Notes: generated from the sequence alone by a model not told the origin. A stretch of 64,000 nucleotides of DNA from an uncultured Peptococcaceae bacterium (GCA_910585405.1 CAJUDO010000002.1:62001-126000), one strand, 5' to 3'. Positions 26,708 to 35,708 are shown, counted from the first letter of the stretch. Numbers and translations: made by a program.

Positions 26708-29188
26708 ATGAATTGTTGTGTTTACACTCCGCAGGAAGAACATTTGAAACGTCTGCAGGAAGGAAATCAAGATATCAGAAAAGGCAGGGAACGTATTTAT
26801 CGTATTATCGACCGTTACAACGGCACCAAACCTGCTATCGATGTAGAGCGGGGACTTTATTTTACCCAATCTATGAAACAGACAGAGGGTGAAATGCTGG
26901 TGCTGCGCTGGGCAAAAGCCTTAAAGCACATTGCTGAAAATATTACCATCTACATTGATGACGATACGCTGATTGTCGGTCGCGGCGGCAAGCCAGGCCG
27001 TTATGGTCTGGTCTATCCTGAACTGGACGGAAATATCATGGATATTACCATTAAGGATGTAGGTGACAGAAAAGAATCTTCTTTCTCCATTTCAGAAGAA
27101 GACGGGCGTATTATTTTAGAAGAAATCTGCCCTTATTGGAAAGATAAATCTTTTTGGGAAGACTTAGTAAAGGCTCTACCAGAAGAAACCTTACGGCTGA
27201 CCTATGACCCCCAAAATCCCGTACAATCCAGACACATCCTGGACGAACTAACCACCTATCGTTCTTCCATCAACTGGGTGCCCGATTATGAAAAAGCATT
27301 AAAAAGAGGTTTCAAATCATTGAAGGAAGAAGCACAGAATAAATTAGATGCATTAGATTCGTTCAATGTAAAGGATACCATGGAAAAGAAACCCTTTCTG
27401 GAAGCTATGATTTTGGTTTGCGATGCCATTGTACTATGGGCCAGACGGCATGGCGATAAAGCTACGGAACTTGCCCAAACCGAAAAAGATCCTGTGAGAA
27501 AACAGGAATTATTAGAAATTGCGGAGCGCTGCTACTGGGTTCCTGAAAATCCTGCGAGAAATTTCCGAGAAGCTGTACAGAGCCAATGGTTTGTACAAAT
27601 GTTTTCCCGCTTGGAGCAGAAAACCGGCGCCATTGTATCCAACGGCCGCATGGACCAATATCTCTATCCTTACTACAAGGCTGATAAAGAAGCTGGCATC
27701 TTGACTGATCAACAGGCTATGGAGACATTAGAATGCCTATGGGTAATGATGGCGCAATTCACCGATTTATGTTTCAGTCCCAACGGCGCCAGTCAGCAGG
27801 AAGGCTGGGCTCATTGGGAAGCAGTTACCATCGGCGGACAAACCAGAAATGGCAATGATGCAACCAATGAATTAAGCTATCTGTTCTTGCGCTCTAAACG
27901 AGAATTGCCGCTAAATTATCCTGACTTGGCTGCTCGTATTCATACCCGCTCCCCACAAAGATTTTTGCGGGAAGTGGCATTGACCATCAAAGATGGTGCA
28001 GGTTATCCCAAATTGTTCAATGATGAAGAAATTGTACTGAATTTGGTAGGACAAGGGGCACCGTTGGCTGATGCATTAGACTATTCCGCATCGGGCTGTG
28101 CCGAAGTTCGTATGCCCAACCGCGATACTTTTACCTGCGGACATCCCTATCTCAACCTGGTATCTTGTGTAGAAATGGCTCTTTATAACGGCCAAACCTT
28201 TATGACCGGAGAGGAACAGATAGGCTTAAAAACAGGAGATCCTTGTAGTTTTTCCACTTGGGAAGAATTTTGGAATGCCTACGAGGCCCAGCTGACCAAT
28301 TTGCTGAAGCATGCTTTTGTGCAGGAATATAATATTATGAAATTACGTCCATTACATTTTGCCTGTCCGTTAAACTCAGTGTTGCACGACTTATGTATGG
28401 AATCCTGTATTGACCTGCATCAAAACAGGATTCCCGGCGGAATTGATATTGGTTTTATTGATGTCATCGGATACGCGACAGCAGCGGACTCTCTGGCAGC
28501 AATTAAAAAATTGGTTTTCGAAGATAAAACCTTAACCATGAAGCAAGTAATTGACGCTTTGCGGAGCAATTTTGAGGGGAAAGAGGTCATTCGCCAGATG
28601 ATGCTGCATGCACCCAAATACGGAAATAATGACCCTTATGTAGACAACATCGCACAAGATATTACGCGGGTATATCTTGAATATGCCAAACAGCACTCTC
28701 ACGAACTGGGCATTCATGTAGACCCACGTATGGTACCTGTTACAGGGCATGTATCCTTAGGTAAGAGCACTGGAGCAACACCAAACGGCCGAATAGCAGG
28801 TTTCCCGCTCTCTGACGGCGCTTCCGCTTCTCACGGCAGTGATACCAATGGGCCAACAGCAGTATTATTGTCCAATACTGCATCTAAGCTTTTTGACTAC
28901 CGTGAAAGAGGCTCTCGCTTGATCAATATTAAGTTTACACCGTCTAGTATTGCAGGAGAGGATGGAATTGAAAAACTGATTTCTTATATCCGCGCCTGGT
29001 GCGACTTGAAACTGTGGTTTATTCAGTTTAACGTCATTAACAAAGAAACCTTGCTGGCTGCAAAAGAAACACCAGAAAATTATAAAGGTTTAATTGTTCG
29101 CGTAGCTGGTTACAGTGCATATTTTGTAGAATTGTCTTCTGATTTGCAGAATGACATTATTGAACGCACTCAGCAGGCCGTTATCTAA
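26708..29188 (+). CDS. Glycyl radical enzyme of unassigned specificity
   Basis: Oxygen-sensitive radical enzyme of the PFL/glycerol dehydratase superfamily, 826 residues. Gly801 in RVAGYSAYFVEL is the radical site and Cys464 in SASGCAEVRMP the thiyl residue. Glu466 (Cys-x-Glu) is the general base of the eliminase and lyase members, which PFL lacks. Diol dehydratase and CutC have GCVEP at this place, so GCAEV is different. Candidates are a C-O, C-N or C-S lyase or a decarboxylase; the sequence alone does not decide. It is co-transcribed with a DASS importer and an amidohydrolase-fold protein. No radical SAM activase lies in the window. GAGGAGG precedes the ATG. Confidence 0.9.
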   Translation: MNCCVYTPQEEHLKRLQEGNQDIRKGRERIYRIIDRYNGTKPAIDVERGLYFTQSMKQTEGEMLVLRWAKALKHIAENITIYIDDDTLIVGRGGKPGRYGLVYPELDGNIMDITIKDVGDRKESSFSISEEDGRIILEEICPYWKDKSFWEDLVKALPEETLRLTYDPQNPVQSRHILDELTTYRSSINWVPDYEKALKRGFKSLKEEAQNKLDALDSFNVKDTMEKKPFLEAMILVCDAIVLWARRHGDKATELAQTEKDPVRKQELLEIAERCYWVPENPARNFREAVQSQWFVQMFSRLEQKTGAIVSNGRMDQYLYPYYKADKEAGILTDQQAMETLECLWVMMAQFTDLCFSPNGASQQEGWAHWEAVTIGGQTRNGNDATNELSYLFLRSKRELPLNYPDLAARIHTRSPQRFLREVALTIKDGAGYPKLFNDEEIVLNLVGQGAPLADALDYSASGCAEVRMPNRDTFTCGHPYLNLVSCVEMALYNGQTFMTGEEQIGLKTGDPCSFSTWEEFWNAYEAQLTNLLKHAFVQEYNIMKLRPLHFACPLNSVLHDLCMESCIDLHQNRIPGGIDIGFIDVIGYATAADSLAAIKKLVFEDKTLTMKQVIDALRSNFEGKEVIRQMMLHAPKYGNNDPYVDNIAQDITRVYLEYAKQHSHELGIHVDPRMVPVTGHVSLGKSTGATPNGRIAGFPLSDGASASHGSDTNGPTAVLLSNTASKLFDYRERGSRLINIKFTPSSIAGEDGIEKLISYIRAWCDLKLWFIQFNVINKETLLAAKETPENYKGLIVRVAGYSAYFVELSSDLQNDIIERTQQAVI

Positions 29189-29213
29189 TCGGCAGTCTTA
29201 TGTGAAGATTACA

Positions 29214-29247
29214 AAAACGGACCTTATGAAACTATAAGGTCCGTTTT
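29214..29247 (+). terminator. Intra-operon hairpin between glycyl radical enzyme and hydrolase genes
   Basis: AAAACGGACCTTAT and ATAAGGTCCGTTTT form a perfect 14-bp stem with a 6-base loop. The T-run is part of the stem, so partial termination is likely. It would lower expression of the downstream genes relative to the enzyme. Confidence 0.7.
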
Positions 29248-29292
29248 AATAAAGCAAAGCTTCAAAAAATTTTTAGAACAGGAGAAAAAACA

Positions 29293-30138
29293 ATGCAAAT
29301 AATTGATTTCAGATTTCGTCCACATACCAAAGAAACTTTGGAAACGCTAAGCAACAGTCCTATTTTTCGCAAGGGACTACTGGAAAGTGGCAGGGATTTA
29401 GATGCATTTGTCGCCTCGGCCAAAACGATGGATGCCATTGCCGATGAATTAAAAGCGGCAAATTTTATGCGCGCTGTGATTGTGGGCCGTGATGCAGAAA
29501 CCACCTATCAGTTCAAACCCAACCATGAAGAAATTATTCCTTTTTTACAAAAATATCCGGACTTGTTTGTCGGTTTCGCCGGAGTGGACCCGCATAAAGG
29601 CATGGATGCAGTTTATCAACTCGAGGATTTAGTGAAAAACCATGGTTTCTGTGGTGCGGCTATTGACCCTATGTATGCCCAGATTCGCAGCAATCATGAA
29701 CGGTATTACCCCATCTATGCCAAATGCTGTGAGCTGGATATTCCAGTTATTATCACTACCGGATTGAGTCCATCCTCGCCGGGTGTTACCATGGATTCCG
29801 CAGCGCCCATCTACATTGATGCAGTAGCCAGAGATTTTCCAATGCTCAAAATTATTTTAAGTCACGGCGGATATCCTTGGGTTGGAGAAACCATTGGTCT
29901 GGCAATCCGCAACACCAATGTATATTTAGAATTATCAGAGTGTGAAATCCAACCTTTGAGCAACGCCTATATAGAAGCAGCCAATGGACCTTTGCAGGAG
30001 AAAATTCTTTTTGCCAGCGCACATCCCTTTTTCCATTACAGCGATGGTATTGCATTATATCAAAAGTTGCCGTTCCAGGAAAACGTGCGGGAAAATATTT
30101 TCTGGAAGAATGCTGCCAAACTGCTCAAATTACTGTAA
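29293..30138 (+). CDS. Amidohydrolase-fold protein lacking the HxH metal motif
   Basis: TIM-barrel protein of the amidohydrolase_2 (ACMSD-like) group, 281 residues. Recognised by FAGVDPHKGMDAVYQLEDLV, GLSPSSPG and LSHGGYPWVGETIGLA. The N-terminal metal site, normally DxHxH, reads IIDFRFRPH (Arg7, Arg9), and the late FGSD motif reads FASAHPF, so the Asp is also missing. It is probably a distinct subfamily with altered metal use or activity. AGGAG precedes the ATG. It is downstream of the glycyl radical enzyme and may act on the same pathway. Confidence 0.75.
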   Translation: MQIIDFRFRPHTKETLETLSNSPIFRKGLLESGRDLDAFVASAKTMDAIADELKAANFMRAVIVGRDAETTYQFKPNHEEIIPFLQKYPDLFVGFAGVDPHKGMDAVYQLEDLVKNHGFCGAAIDPMYAQIRSNHERYYPIYAKCCELDIPVIITTGLSPSSPGVTMDSAAPIYIDAVARDFPMLKIILSHGGYPWVGETIGLAIRNTNVYLELSECEIQPLSNAYIEAANGPLQEKILFASAHPFFHYSDGIALYQKLPFQENVRENIFWKNAAKLLKLL

Positions 30139-30165
30139 TCTTTTTTATGAAGGAGCTGGAATATC

Positions 30166-30306
30166 ATGAAGCAAATTGCATTTTTCGGTTTGGGCACCAT
30201 GGGAATGCCCATTTCCCAATATGCATATCAATTGTATCAGGCAGCAACACCATTTGACTACGAAGATTGCAGCGCTATCGCCAAAGTAGACCGATTGCCA
30301 GATTAA
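30166..30306 (+). pseudogene. 3-hydroxyisobutyrate dehydrogenase-family gene with large internal deletion
   Basis: A good AAGGAG and ATG open a 46-residue frame. It begins MKQIAFFGLGTMGMPIS, the exact N-terminal Rossmann GxGxMG of beta-hydroxyacid dehydrogenases. It continues YAYQLYQAATPFDYEDCSAI, which looks like the C terminus of the same family (about 290 residues). The ends are joined in frame, so about 240 internal codons appear lost. The product could not bind substrate or form the catalytic Lys domain. It is the third gene of the glycyl radical operon. Confidence 0.75.
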
Positions 30307-30314
30307 AAGAGCGC

Positions 30315-30361
30315 AGAAAAAGCGAGGAAGGTTCTTAGCCAGAACATTCCCCGCTTTTTCT
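30315..30361. terminator. Bidirectional terminator between the operon and the LysR gene
   Basis: AGAAAAAGCG-AGGAA-GGTTCT and AGAAC-ATTCC-CCGCTTTTTCT form a long stem, with A and T tracts on both sides. Confidence 0.8.
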
Positions 30362-30368
30362 ATGTGCT

Positions 30369-31295
30369 TTAGTTTATTTGCAATTCCTGCAAGAAAACCT
30401 GTTTTGTTAAACGAATCACATTTTTGTAGCATTCTGATTTCAAATTTTTCTTGCGATACAGCAGGTAATAATTCAATGACTGCTGGTAATCAGCAATCTC
30501 CATCGGTTTAATTTTTCCATCCCGCACATAAGAATTTTGGGAAAGCATGCGTCCAGGCATGGTGGCTACCGCTTTGTTTTCAACAACAACTTGCAAAATA
30601 TTTTCCAGATTGCTTAAATGAAACAACGTTCCATAATGAAAATACTGTTTGAATAACGGCGCTGCAATGGGATCATCTTTTTCAGGATACATCGCTAGAT
30701 TTAAGTAAGAAAGATCCGACAATGTGAGATACTCTTGCTGGGCTAATGGATTTTTCGTGCTCATTAATATTTGGCAGGTATCCTCTAACAGTAAATCTAT
30801 TTTCCATTGATTATCCTTAACCTTTTGGCGAAAAGCTGTTTCATCCTTCGGCAGTACAGATATAATCCCTATAGAATCGTCATTATCTTCCAGATAAGAC
30901 GGAATCGCTTGATTTTTTACCTCATAGGTAAATACGTTCAACCCTTTATAATAACTGTCTAATTCTAAGACAAGCGGTGTAATAATGGCATGGTAAGCAG
31001 CAGGATTGGCCACAATGTGAATCGTTTCATGTGCATGTTTTTCTTTTTCTGCCAATAAAGGCCACTGCGAAGTGATAGAAAAAATTTGTTCGCAATCAGA
31101 ACGTAACCGCTCTCCATTCGCGGTTAAAGCTACGCCGCTGTGAGAGCGAATTAGCAGTTGAAAACCCAGTTCCTTTTCTAACGCATTTAACGCAGATGTT
31201 AAAGCTGGTTGGGTCATAAACAAATTTCGAGCCGCTTCATTGATGGATTTGGTACGTGCTACCTCACAAAAATATTTTAAATGCTCTATCCGCAT
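30369..31295 (-). CDS. LysR-family transcription regulator
   Basis: 308 residues. The N-terminal winged helix is MRIEHLKYFCEVARTKSINEAARNLFMTQPALTSALNALEKELG in pattern (split here only as motif), followed by the periplasmic-binding-like effector domain. The ATG at 31295 follows AAAGGGA by 7 bases. It is convergent with the glycyl radical operon and likely regulates it or the divergent DASS genes. The effector is unknown. Confidence 0.88.
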   Translation of the reverse strand: MRIEHLKYFCEVARTKSINEAARNLFMTQPALTSALNALEKELGFQLLIRSHSGVALTANGERLRSDCEQIFSITSQWPLLAEKEKHAHETIHIVANPAAYHAIITPLVLELDSYYKGLNVFTYEVKNQAIPSYLEDNDDSIGIISVLPKDETAFRQKVKDNQWKIDLLLEDTCQILMSTKNPLAQQEYLTLSDLSYLNLAMYPEKDDPIAAPLFKQYFHYGTLFHLSNLENILQVVVENKAVATMPGRMLSQNSYVRDGKIKPMEIADYQQSLNYYLLYRKKNLKSECYKNVIRLTKQVFLQELQIN

Positions 31296-31400
31296 ATGAA
31301 TTCCCTTTCTTTTCATTTATAGTTAGAAAGAACATTTTCATTATACCTTATTTTCTGGTAATGCAGCAATAATTTTTATTAAGGATTTGCAATCGAGTCC

Positions 31401-31473
31401 AAAAAATAACGGCATGTGGAATTATTATGTTGCTTTCACCTAAAAAGGCATCCCATCCACATGCCGTAAAAAA
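31401..31473 (-). terminator. Terminator of serS
   Basis: On the minus strand ACGGCATGTGGA pairs with TCCACATGCCGT across a 35-base loop and TATTTTTT follows. It is the first hairpin after the serS stop. Confidence 0.75.
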
Positions 31474-31476
31474 TAT

Positions 31477-32745
31477 TTATTTTTTAATAACTTCCATACC
31501 GCCCATGTATGGACGCAATACTTCCGGCACAACGACACTGCCGTCCGGCTGCTGATAGTTTTCCAAAATAGCTGCTACAGTACGACCAACAGCTAAGCCA
31601 GAGCCGTTTAACGTGTGTACGAAGCGCACTTTGCCTTCTTCATCGCGGAAACGAATGTTGGCCCGTCTGGCCTGGAAATCTACAAAGTTACTGCAGGAAG
31701 AAATTTCTTTGTAGGCATTGTAGCTGGGCAGCCATACTTCTATATCGTAAGTTTTGCAGGAAGAGAACCCGATATCACCGGTAGGAAGCGTGATAACGCG
31801 ATAAGGCAGTTTCAATGCCTGCAAAGCTTCTTCTGCATCATGTGTCAGAGATTCCAGTTCTTCGAAGGAATGGTCCGGATGGGCAAATTTCACCATCTCG
31901 ACCTTGTGGAACTGATGCTGCCGAATAATACCGCGAGTATCACGGCCAGCAGAACCTGCTTCAGCACGGAAACACGGACTGAATGCGCAATGTTTAATAG
32001 GCAGATCCTTCACATTTAAAATTTCATCACGGTAGTAATTGGTAACTGGGACTTCTGCTGTCGGAATTAAATAATAATCTAAGCCTTCCAACTTAAACAT
32101 ATCCTCTGCAAATTTAGGCAGCTGACCGGTACCAATCATGCTGGCTCTATTTGCCATATAAGGCGGAATTAATTCCTCATAGCCATGCTTTTGTGTATGC
32201 AAATCCAGGAAGAAGCTTATCACAGCCCGTTCCAGACGTGCGCCAAGCCCTCTGTAGAAGGTAAAACGCGCGCCAGTTACTTTCGCAGCCCGTTCAAAAT
32301 CCAAAATACCCAGATTGGTGCCGATATCCCAATGTGCCAATGGCTCATAATCAAATTTTGCCGGTTCGCCCCAGGTGCGTTCTACACGGTAATTTTCTTC
32401 GCCGCCCTCCGGTAAAGATTCATGGGGAATGTTAGGAATGCTCAGGATAATTTCTTCCATTTTCGCATCCACTTCAGCCACCTGCTGGTCAAGCGCCTTG
32501 ATATCCTCACCGACTTTACCCATTTTGGCAACTAGTTCATCGGCATTTTCACCACTTTTTTTCATCTTACCAATTTCCTTAGAAACGGTATTCCTCATAT
32601 TCTTCAACTGTTCAACCTCGGTCAACAGTGCTCTGCGTTTCTCATCCAGCGCTAAAAACGGCGCCAAATCCAAATCCATGCCCCTCTTTTTCATACCAGC
32701 CACAACCGCATCTGGATTGGAACGAACAAACTTAATATCTAACAT
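31477..32745 (-). CDS. serS: Seryl-tRNA synthetase
   Basis: Class II aminoacyl-tRNA synthetase, 422 residues. An N-terminal coiled-coil arm (about 30-100, rich in Lys/Glu) binds tRNA-Ser. The core shows motif 2 (FRAEAGSAGRDTRGIIRQHQFHKVEM) and motif 3 (NGSGLAVGRTVAAILENYQ). GGAGAG precedes the ATG. I see no T-box in the 87-base gap to the upstream gene. Confidence 0.97.
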   Translation of the reverse strand: MLDIKFVRSNPDAVVAGMKKRGMDLDLAPFLALDEKRRALLTEVEQLKNMRNTVSKEIGKMKKSGENADELVAKMGKVGEDIKALDQQVAEVDAKMEEIILSIPNIPHESLPEGGEENYRVERTWGEPAKFDYEPLAHWDIGTNLGILDFERAAKVTGARFTFYRGLGARLERAVISFFLDLHTQKHGYEELIPPYMANRASMIGTGQLPKFAEDMFKLEGLDYYLIPTAEVPVTNYYRDEILNVKDLPIKHCAFSPCFRAEAGSAGRDTRGIIRQHQFHKVEMVKFAHPDHSFEELESLTHDAEEALQALKLPYRVITLPTGDIGFSSCKTYDIEVWLPSYNAYKEISSCSNFVDFQARRANIRFRDEEGKVRFVHTLNGSGLAVGRTVAAILENYQQPDGSVVVPEVLRPYMGGMEVIKK

Positions 32746-32831
32746 AATTCGCGACTCTCCTTTTCAAATTCACTTATCTATAATTTAACGGCAAAAAGGA
32801 GGCAATGTCAAGCGCCATGTACTATTTTCTG

Positions 32832-33392
32832 TCAAAAATCCTTACTATTTTTCAACGCAGCCACCATTTCCAACCAATAATGATACAAATACGGTTGAGC
32901 GGTCAGCTCTGCTACGTATCCGCAAGCCAAGTCATTCCCCTGACGCACCACCACCGGTTCCCTTTTTCCATTTCGGCACACAATGCCCAGATTTGGTGCC
33001 AACGCGGTAAATCGTACCTCCGGCAAAAAAACTGCCGTGAATCGTTCCTGCGTAAAGCTGGGCATTTCTAATATCGCCGTGGCAACACTTCGCCCAGGCC
33101 TACTTACAATATTGCAATCCATTACAGGGAGAATCCCTCCCCGCCCCATAGCAGCTGCGCCTCCTGCAATACCCAGTAAAGAAATTTGTGAACGATATTT
33201 TAAGAAAGATGGCGCCATCCTTTTTAGGCTGTGTAAATAGTCGCTGCTTTTCCAGCCAGTGAGCAATAACCCGTCAATCTGCCGCATCTGTGCGCTATCC
33301 TGAATCCGTACTGTTTCAATCTGCTGCTGACGAAATACGATTTCATCGCGCTGCAGTAAAAAATCAGGTCCAATCAAACCGATTTTTAACAT
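32832..33392 (-). CDS. PdxT-like glutamine amidotransferase homologue without the active-site Cys and His
   Basis: 186 residues with the PdxT/SNO shape: MLKIGLIGPDFLL, IDGLLLTGWKSSDYL, then GILPVMDCNIVSRPGRS, FTAVFLPEVRF and VVVRQGNDLACGYVAELT. In PdxT the nucleophile is in GTCAGM; here the loop is GIAGGA, so Cys is replaced. The HPELT catalytic His motif is VAELT. Two of three triad residues are therefore gone. No pdxS is nearby. It is probably a non-enzymatic paralogue; its role is unknown. AAGGAGAGG precedes the ATG. It follows serS upstream and is divergent from the DUF697-like gene. Confidence 0.75.
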   Translation of the reverse strand: MLKIGLIGPDFLLQRDEIVFRQQQIETVRIQDSAQMRQIDGLLLTGWKSSDYLHSLKRMAPSFLKYRSQISLLGIAGGAAAMGRGGILPVMDCNIVSRPGRSVATAILEMPSFTQERFTAVFLPEVRFTALAPNLGIVCRNGKREPVVVRQGNDLACGYVAELTAQPYLYHYWLEMVAALKNSKDF

Positions 33393-33594
33393 ACGATCCC
33401 TCTCCTTCTATAGAAATCACAAACATTGTCGGGAAATAAAAAACAGATTGTATTTATAGTATGCCTGCCGAACGCCGCCCGTGTCAGCATATATGGACTA
33501 AAAATTTCTTTTATTTTCCCATTTTATCCCAGTATGGAACGTAAAAGAAAAACGTCAAGTCCTAATCTTGAAGAACGTAGGAAAAAGATTCTGC

Positions 33595-33623
33595 TTGCAC
33601 TGTACAAATCACTGCGGTATAGT
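33595..33623 (+). promoter_or_regulatory. Sigma-A promoter of the DUF697-like gene
   Basis: TTGCAC, a 17-base spacer, then TATAGT. The predicted start near 33630 leaves a 25-base leader to the GTG at 33655 and rules out an in-frame ATG at 33568. Confidence 0.7.
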
Positions 33624-33654
33624 ATATTTATTATATCTGAAAGAGGGAGCGCCT

Positions 33655-34158
33655 GTGTATTTTCCAGAAAATATGGAGCAATTAGAACAAATCAAAACAG
33701 AGTGTATACAAATGGTCAATAAGCGGGCGTTGCTTTCCGGCGCTGCCGCTGCAGTCCCTTTGCCTGGCGTTGATCTTTCTGCTGATATTACTATTATGGT
33801 TGAACTGCTAAGCCAAATCAATAAACGTTTTGGCTTGTCGGAAGAGCAACTGAACCAACTGGATATGGAGCGAAAAAAAGTGCTTTTGGTTATCATTTCC
33901 TCGGTAGGCAATGAGTTGGCTGGCCGCACTGTATCTGCTACTGTCGTGCGCAGCTTATTGAAACGCGCCGGCAACCGCATCGCAGCAAAGCAGCTCAGTC
34001 GATTTGTGCCTATAGCGGGACAAGCTCTTTCTGCGGGAATCAGTTTTGCGGCAATGCGTTATCTGGGAAGAAATCACGTAGAGCAATGCTATCAAATCGC
34101 ACTGCGCTATATGCGTCAGATTGACCGCCGTTTTACTGGTGACGTAATTGATATTTAA
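33655..34158 (+). CDS. DUF697/EcsC-like small hydrophobic protein
   Basis: 167 residues. The N-terminal part has the pattern KRALLSGAAAAVPLPGVDLS, a glycine/proline-rich hydrophobic hairpin seen in DUF697 and similar membrane-associated proteins. A second hydrophobic stretch is FVPIAGQALSAGISFAAMRYLG. Biochemical function is unknown. The start is GTG at 33655 behind AGGGAG, supported by the promoter just upstream. It is monocistronic and a terminator follows. Confidence 0.65.
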   Translation: MYFPENMEQLEQIKTECIQMVNKRALLSGAAAAVPLPGVDLSADITIMVELLSQINKRFGLSEEQLNQLDMERKKVLLVIISSVGNELAGRTVSATVVRSLLKRAGNRIAAKQLSRFVPIAGQALSAGISFAAMRYLGRNHVEQCYQIALRYMRQIDRRFTGDVIDI

Positions 34159-34175
34159 TACTATATTGTTTCAGC

Positions 34176-34215
34176 ATACAGCTTTCTATATTTTTCGTCG
34201 AAGCTGTATTTTTGT
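34176..34215 (+). terminator. Intrinsic terminator after the DUF697-like gene
   Basis: ATACAGCTT and AAGCTGTAT form a 9-bp stem with a 16-base loop, followed by TTTTTG. Confidence 0.75.
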
Positions 34216-34279
34216 ATATCCTTTCCTTTGATAGGATAAACTTTGGAAAGAATATTCTTTTTACAGGAGGCGCATGTTT

Positions 34280-35656
34280 ATGAAGCTTACCTTTTGCGGC
34301 GCAGCCCGCGCTGTCACTGGCAGCTGCATCCACGTACAGCTGCCCCGATATCAACTGCTGGTGGACTGCGGATTACAACAAGGTCCGGATCTGATTGACA
34401 ATTATACCTTTCCCTTTTCAGCAAAGGAAATTAACGCGGTGCTGCTTACCCATTGTCACGCAGACCATTGCGGTCGTCTGCCCTTTTTAATACAGCAAGG
34501 ATTTACCGGCCCTATCTGGATGACAAAACCTACCGCACAGCTTCTTAAAATCATGTTGCAGGAGCAGCTTCTCCGGCAACAGCACGCTTCACATCGTCAC
34601 TCTGGAAAACAACACAAGCTGCCGTGTATCACCCAACATGATGTAGACGCTACATTGCAGCAAATTCGGATTTGCCGCTACAAGCAGTGGCAAACCCTTC
34701 AAAAAGATGTCCAATTTTGTTTCTATGACGCCGGACATATTCTCGGCTCGGCATCAATCGTTCTGCAATATTGTGAACAAAAGCAAGTGCGGCAGTTACT
34801 ATTCAGCGGCGATCTGGGCAATCAGCACATGCCCATGGTGGAGGACCCGCAGCAAACAGCCTCTGCCCAAACCGTAATCATGGAAAGTACTCACGGAGAT
34901 CATTGCTATTTTTCCCAGCAGGATTATCTTCAGCCTCTGGCCAATCTTTTGCAGCAAACCTTTCAAAAGCAAGGCACTGTACTCATTCCCGCTGCTGCAA
35001 TCGGCCGCACGCAAGAGCTGTTATATTGTCTGCACATCATCAAACAAAAAGAGCTAGTGCCTGCTCTGCCTGATTTTCCTGTATATGTGGACAGTACTTT
35101 GGCATATGAGGCCTGCCAAATTTACAATGATAACACGCTGGACGAATTTTTAGATGAAGAGGCGCGCCAATTAAAAAATCAGTGCGGCGCTCTGCTGGAT
35201 TTTCCCGCACTGCACTTTTGTACTACGCAGCAGCAATCCCGACAACTCTGGCAAAATCAACAGCCTAAGGTGCTTATCGCCCCCGACAGCATGGCTGGTT
35301 CCGGTCCGATATGTTCCTATTTGCGGCAATATCTTCCCAAGCCGCAAACAACCGTCGTGCTTTTGGGCATACCTCGCCGCAATACGATTGCCCATTTGCT
35401 GCTGGAACACACCAAACAACTTACATTGCAGGAACAGCATATTCCTGTGCGGGCTCACATCGCCTCACTTCCTGTACGGCCCATTCATGCTGACCAACCA
35501 GCATTGCTCCACTGGCTGAAACAATTACCCGCCCAACCCCGCCGCGTATTATTAAACCATGGCGACGCAGACACATCGCTCTTTTTATCTGCGTTATTAC
35601 AGCAATACGGCTATCATACCCAAGTACCCCGCTATGGGGAAACTATTTCCATATAA
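34280..35656 (+). CDS. Beta-CASP metallo-beta-lactamase-fold nuclease
   Basis: 458 residues, the CPSF73/YSH1-type layout. MBL motif 2 is LTHCHADHCGRLPF and GHILGSASI is motif 3. The beta-CASP inserts are GTVLIPAAAIGRTQELLYCL (motif A region) and MAGSGPICSYLRQYL. LLNHGDADTS near the C terminus gives the last metal His. Family members cut RNA, some as exonucleases. Two ATGs are possible; 34280 is 9 bases after AGGAGG while 34274 is only 3, so the inner one is chosen. Gln content is high, unlike its neighbours. Its cellular target is unknown. Confidence 0.85.
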   Translation: MKLTFCGAARAVTGSCIHVQLPRYQLLVDCGLQQGPDLIDNYTFPFSAKEINAVLLTHCHADHCGRLPFLIQQGFTGPIWMTKPTAQLLKIMLQEQLLRQQHASHRHSGKQHKLPCITQHDVDATLQQIRICRYKQWQTLQKDVQFCFYDAGHILGSASIVLQYCEQKQVRQLLFSGDLGNQHMPMVEDPQQTASAQTVIMESTHGDHCYFSQQDYLQPLANLLQQTFQKQGTVLIPAAAIGRTQELLYCLHIIKQKELVPALPDFPVYVDSTLAYEACQIYNDNTLDEFLDEEARQLKNQCGALLDFPALHFCTTQQQSRQLWQNQQPKVLIAPDSMAGSGPICSYLRQYLPKPQTTVVLLGIPRRNTIAHLLLEHTKQLTLQEQHIPVRAHIASLPVRPIHADQPALLHWLKQLPAQPRRVLLNHGDADTSLFLSALLQQYGYHTQVPRYGETISI

Positions 35657-35708
35657 AAAGTGTCTGTAAACAGGATTCTGCTACCCTATTTACAGACACT
35701 TCTTTTTT
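35657..35708 (+). terminator. Intrinsic terminator after the beta-CASP gene
   Basis: AAAGTGTCTGTAAA and TTTACAGACACTT pair around an 18-base loop and CTTTTTT follows; it lies between convergent genes. Confidence 0.85.

Noticed and set aside
32746..32831. T-box leader for serS
   Set aside because: The gap is only 86 bases and lacks the TGGNACCGCG T-box sequence.
33426..33722. 98-codon frame overlapping the DUF697-like gene
   Set aside because: It crosses the TTGCAC/TATAGT promoter and has no ribosome site or recognisable content.
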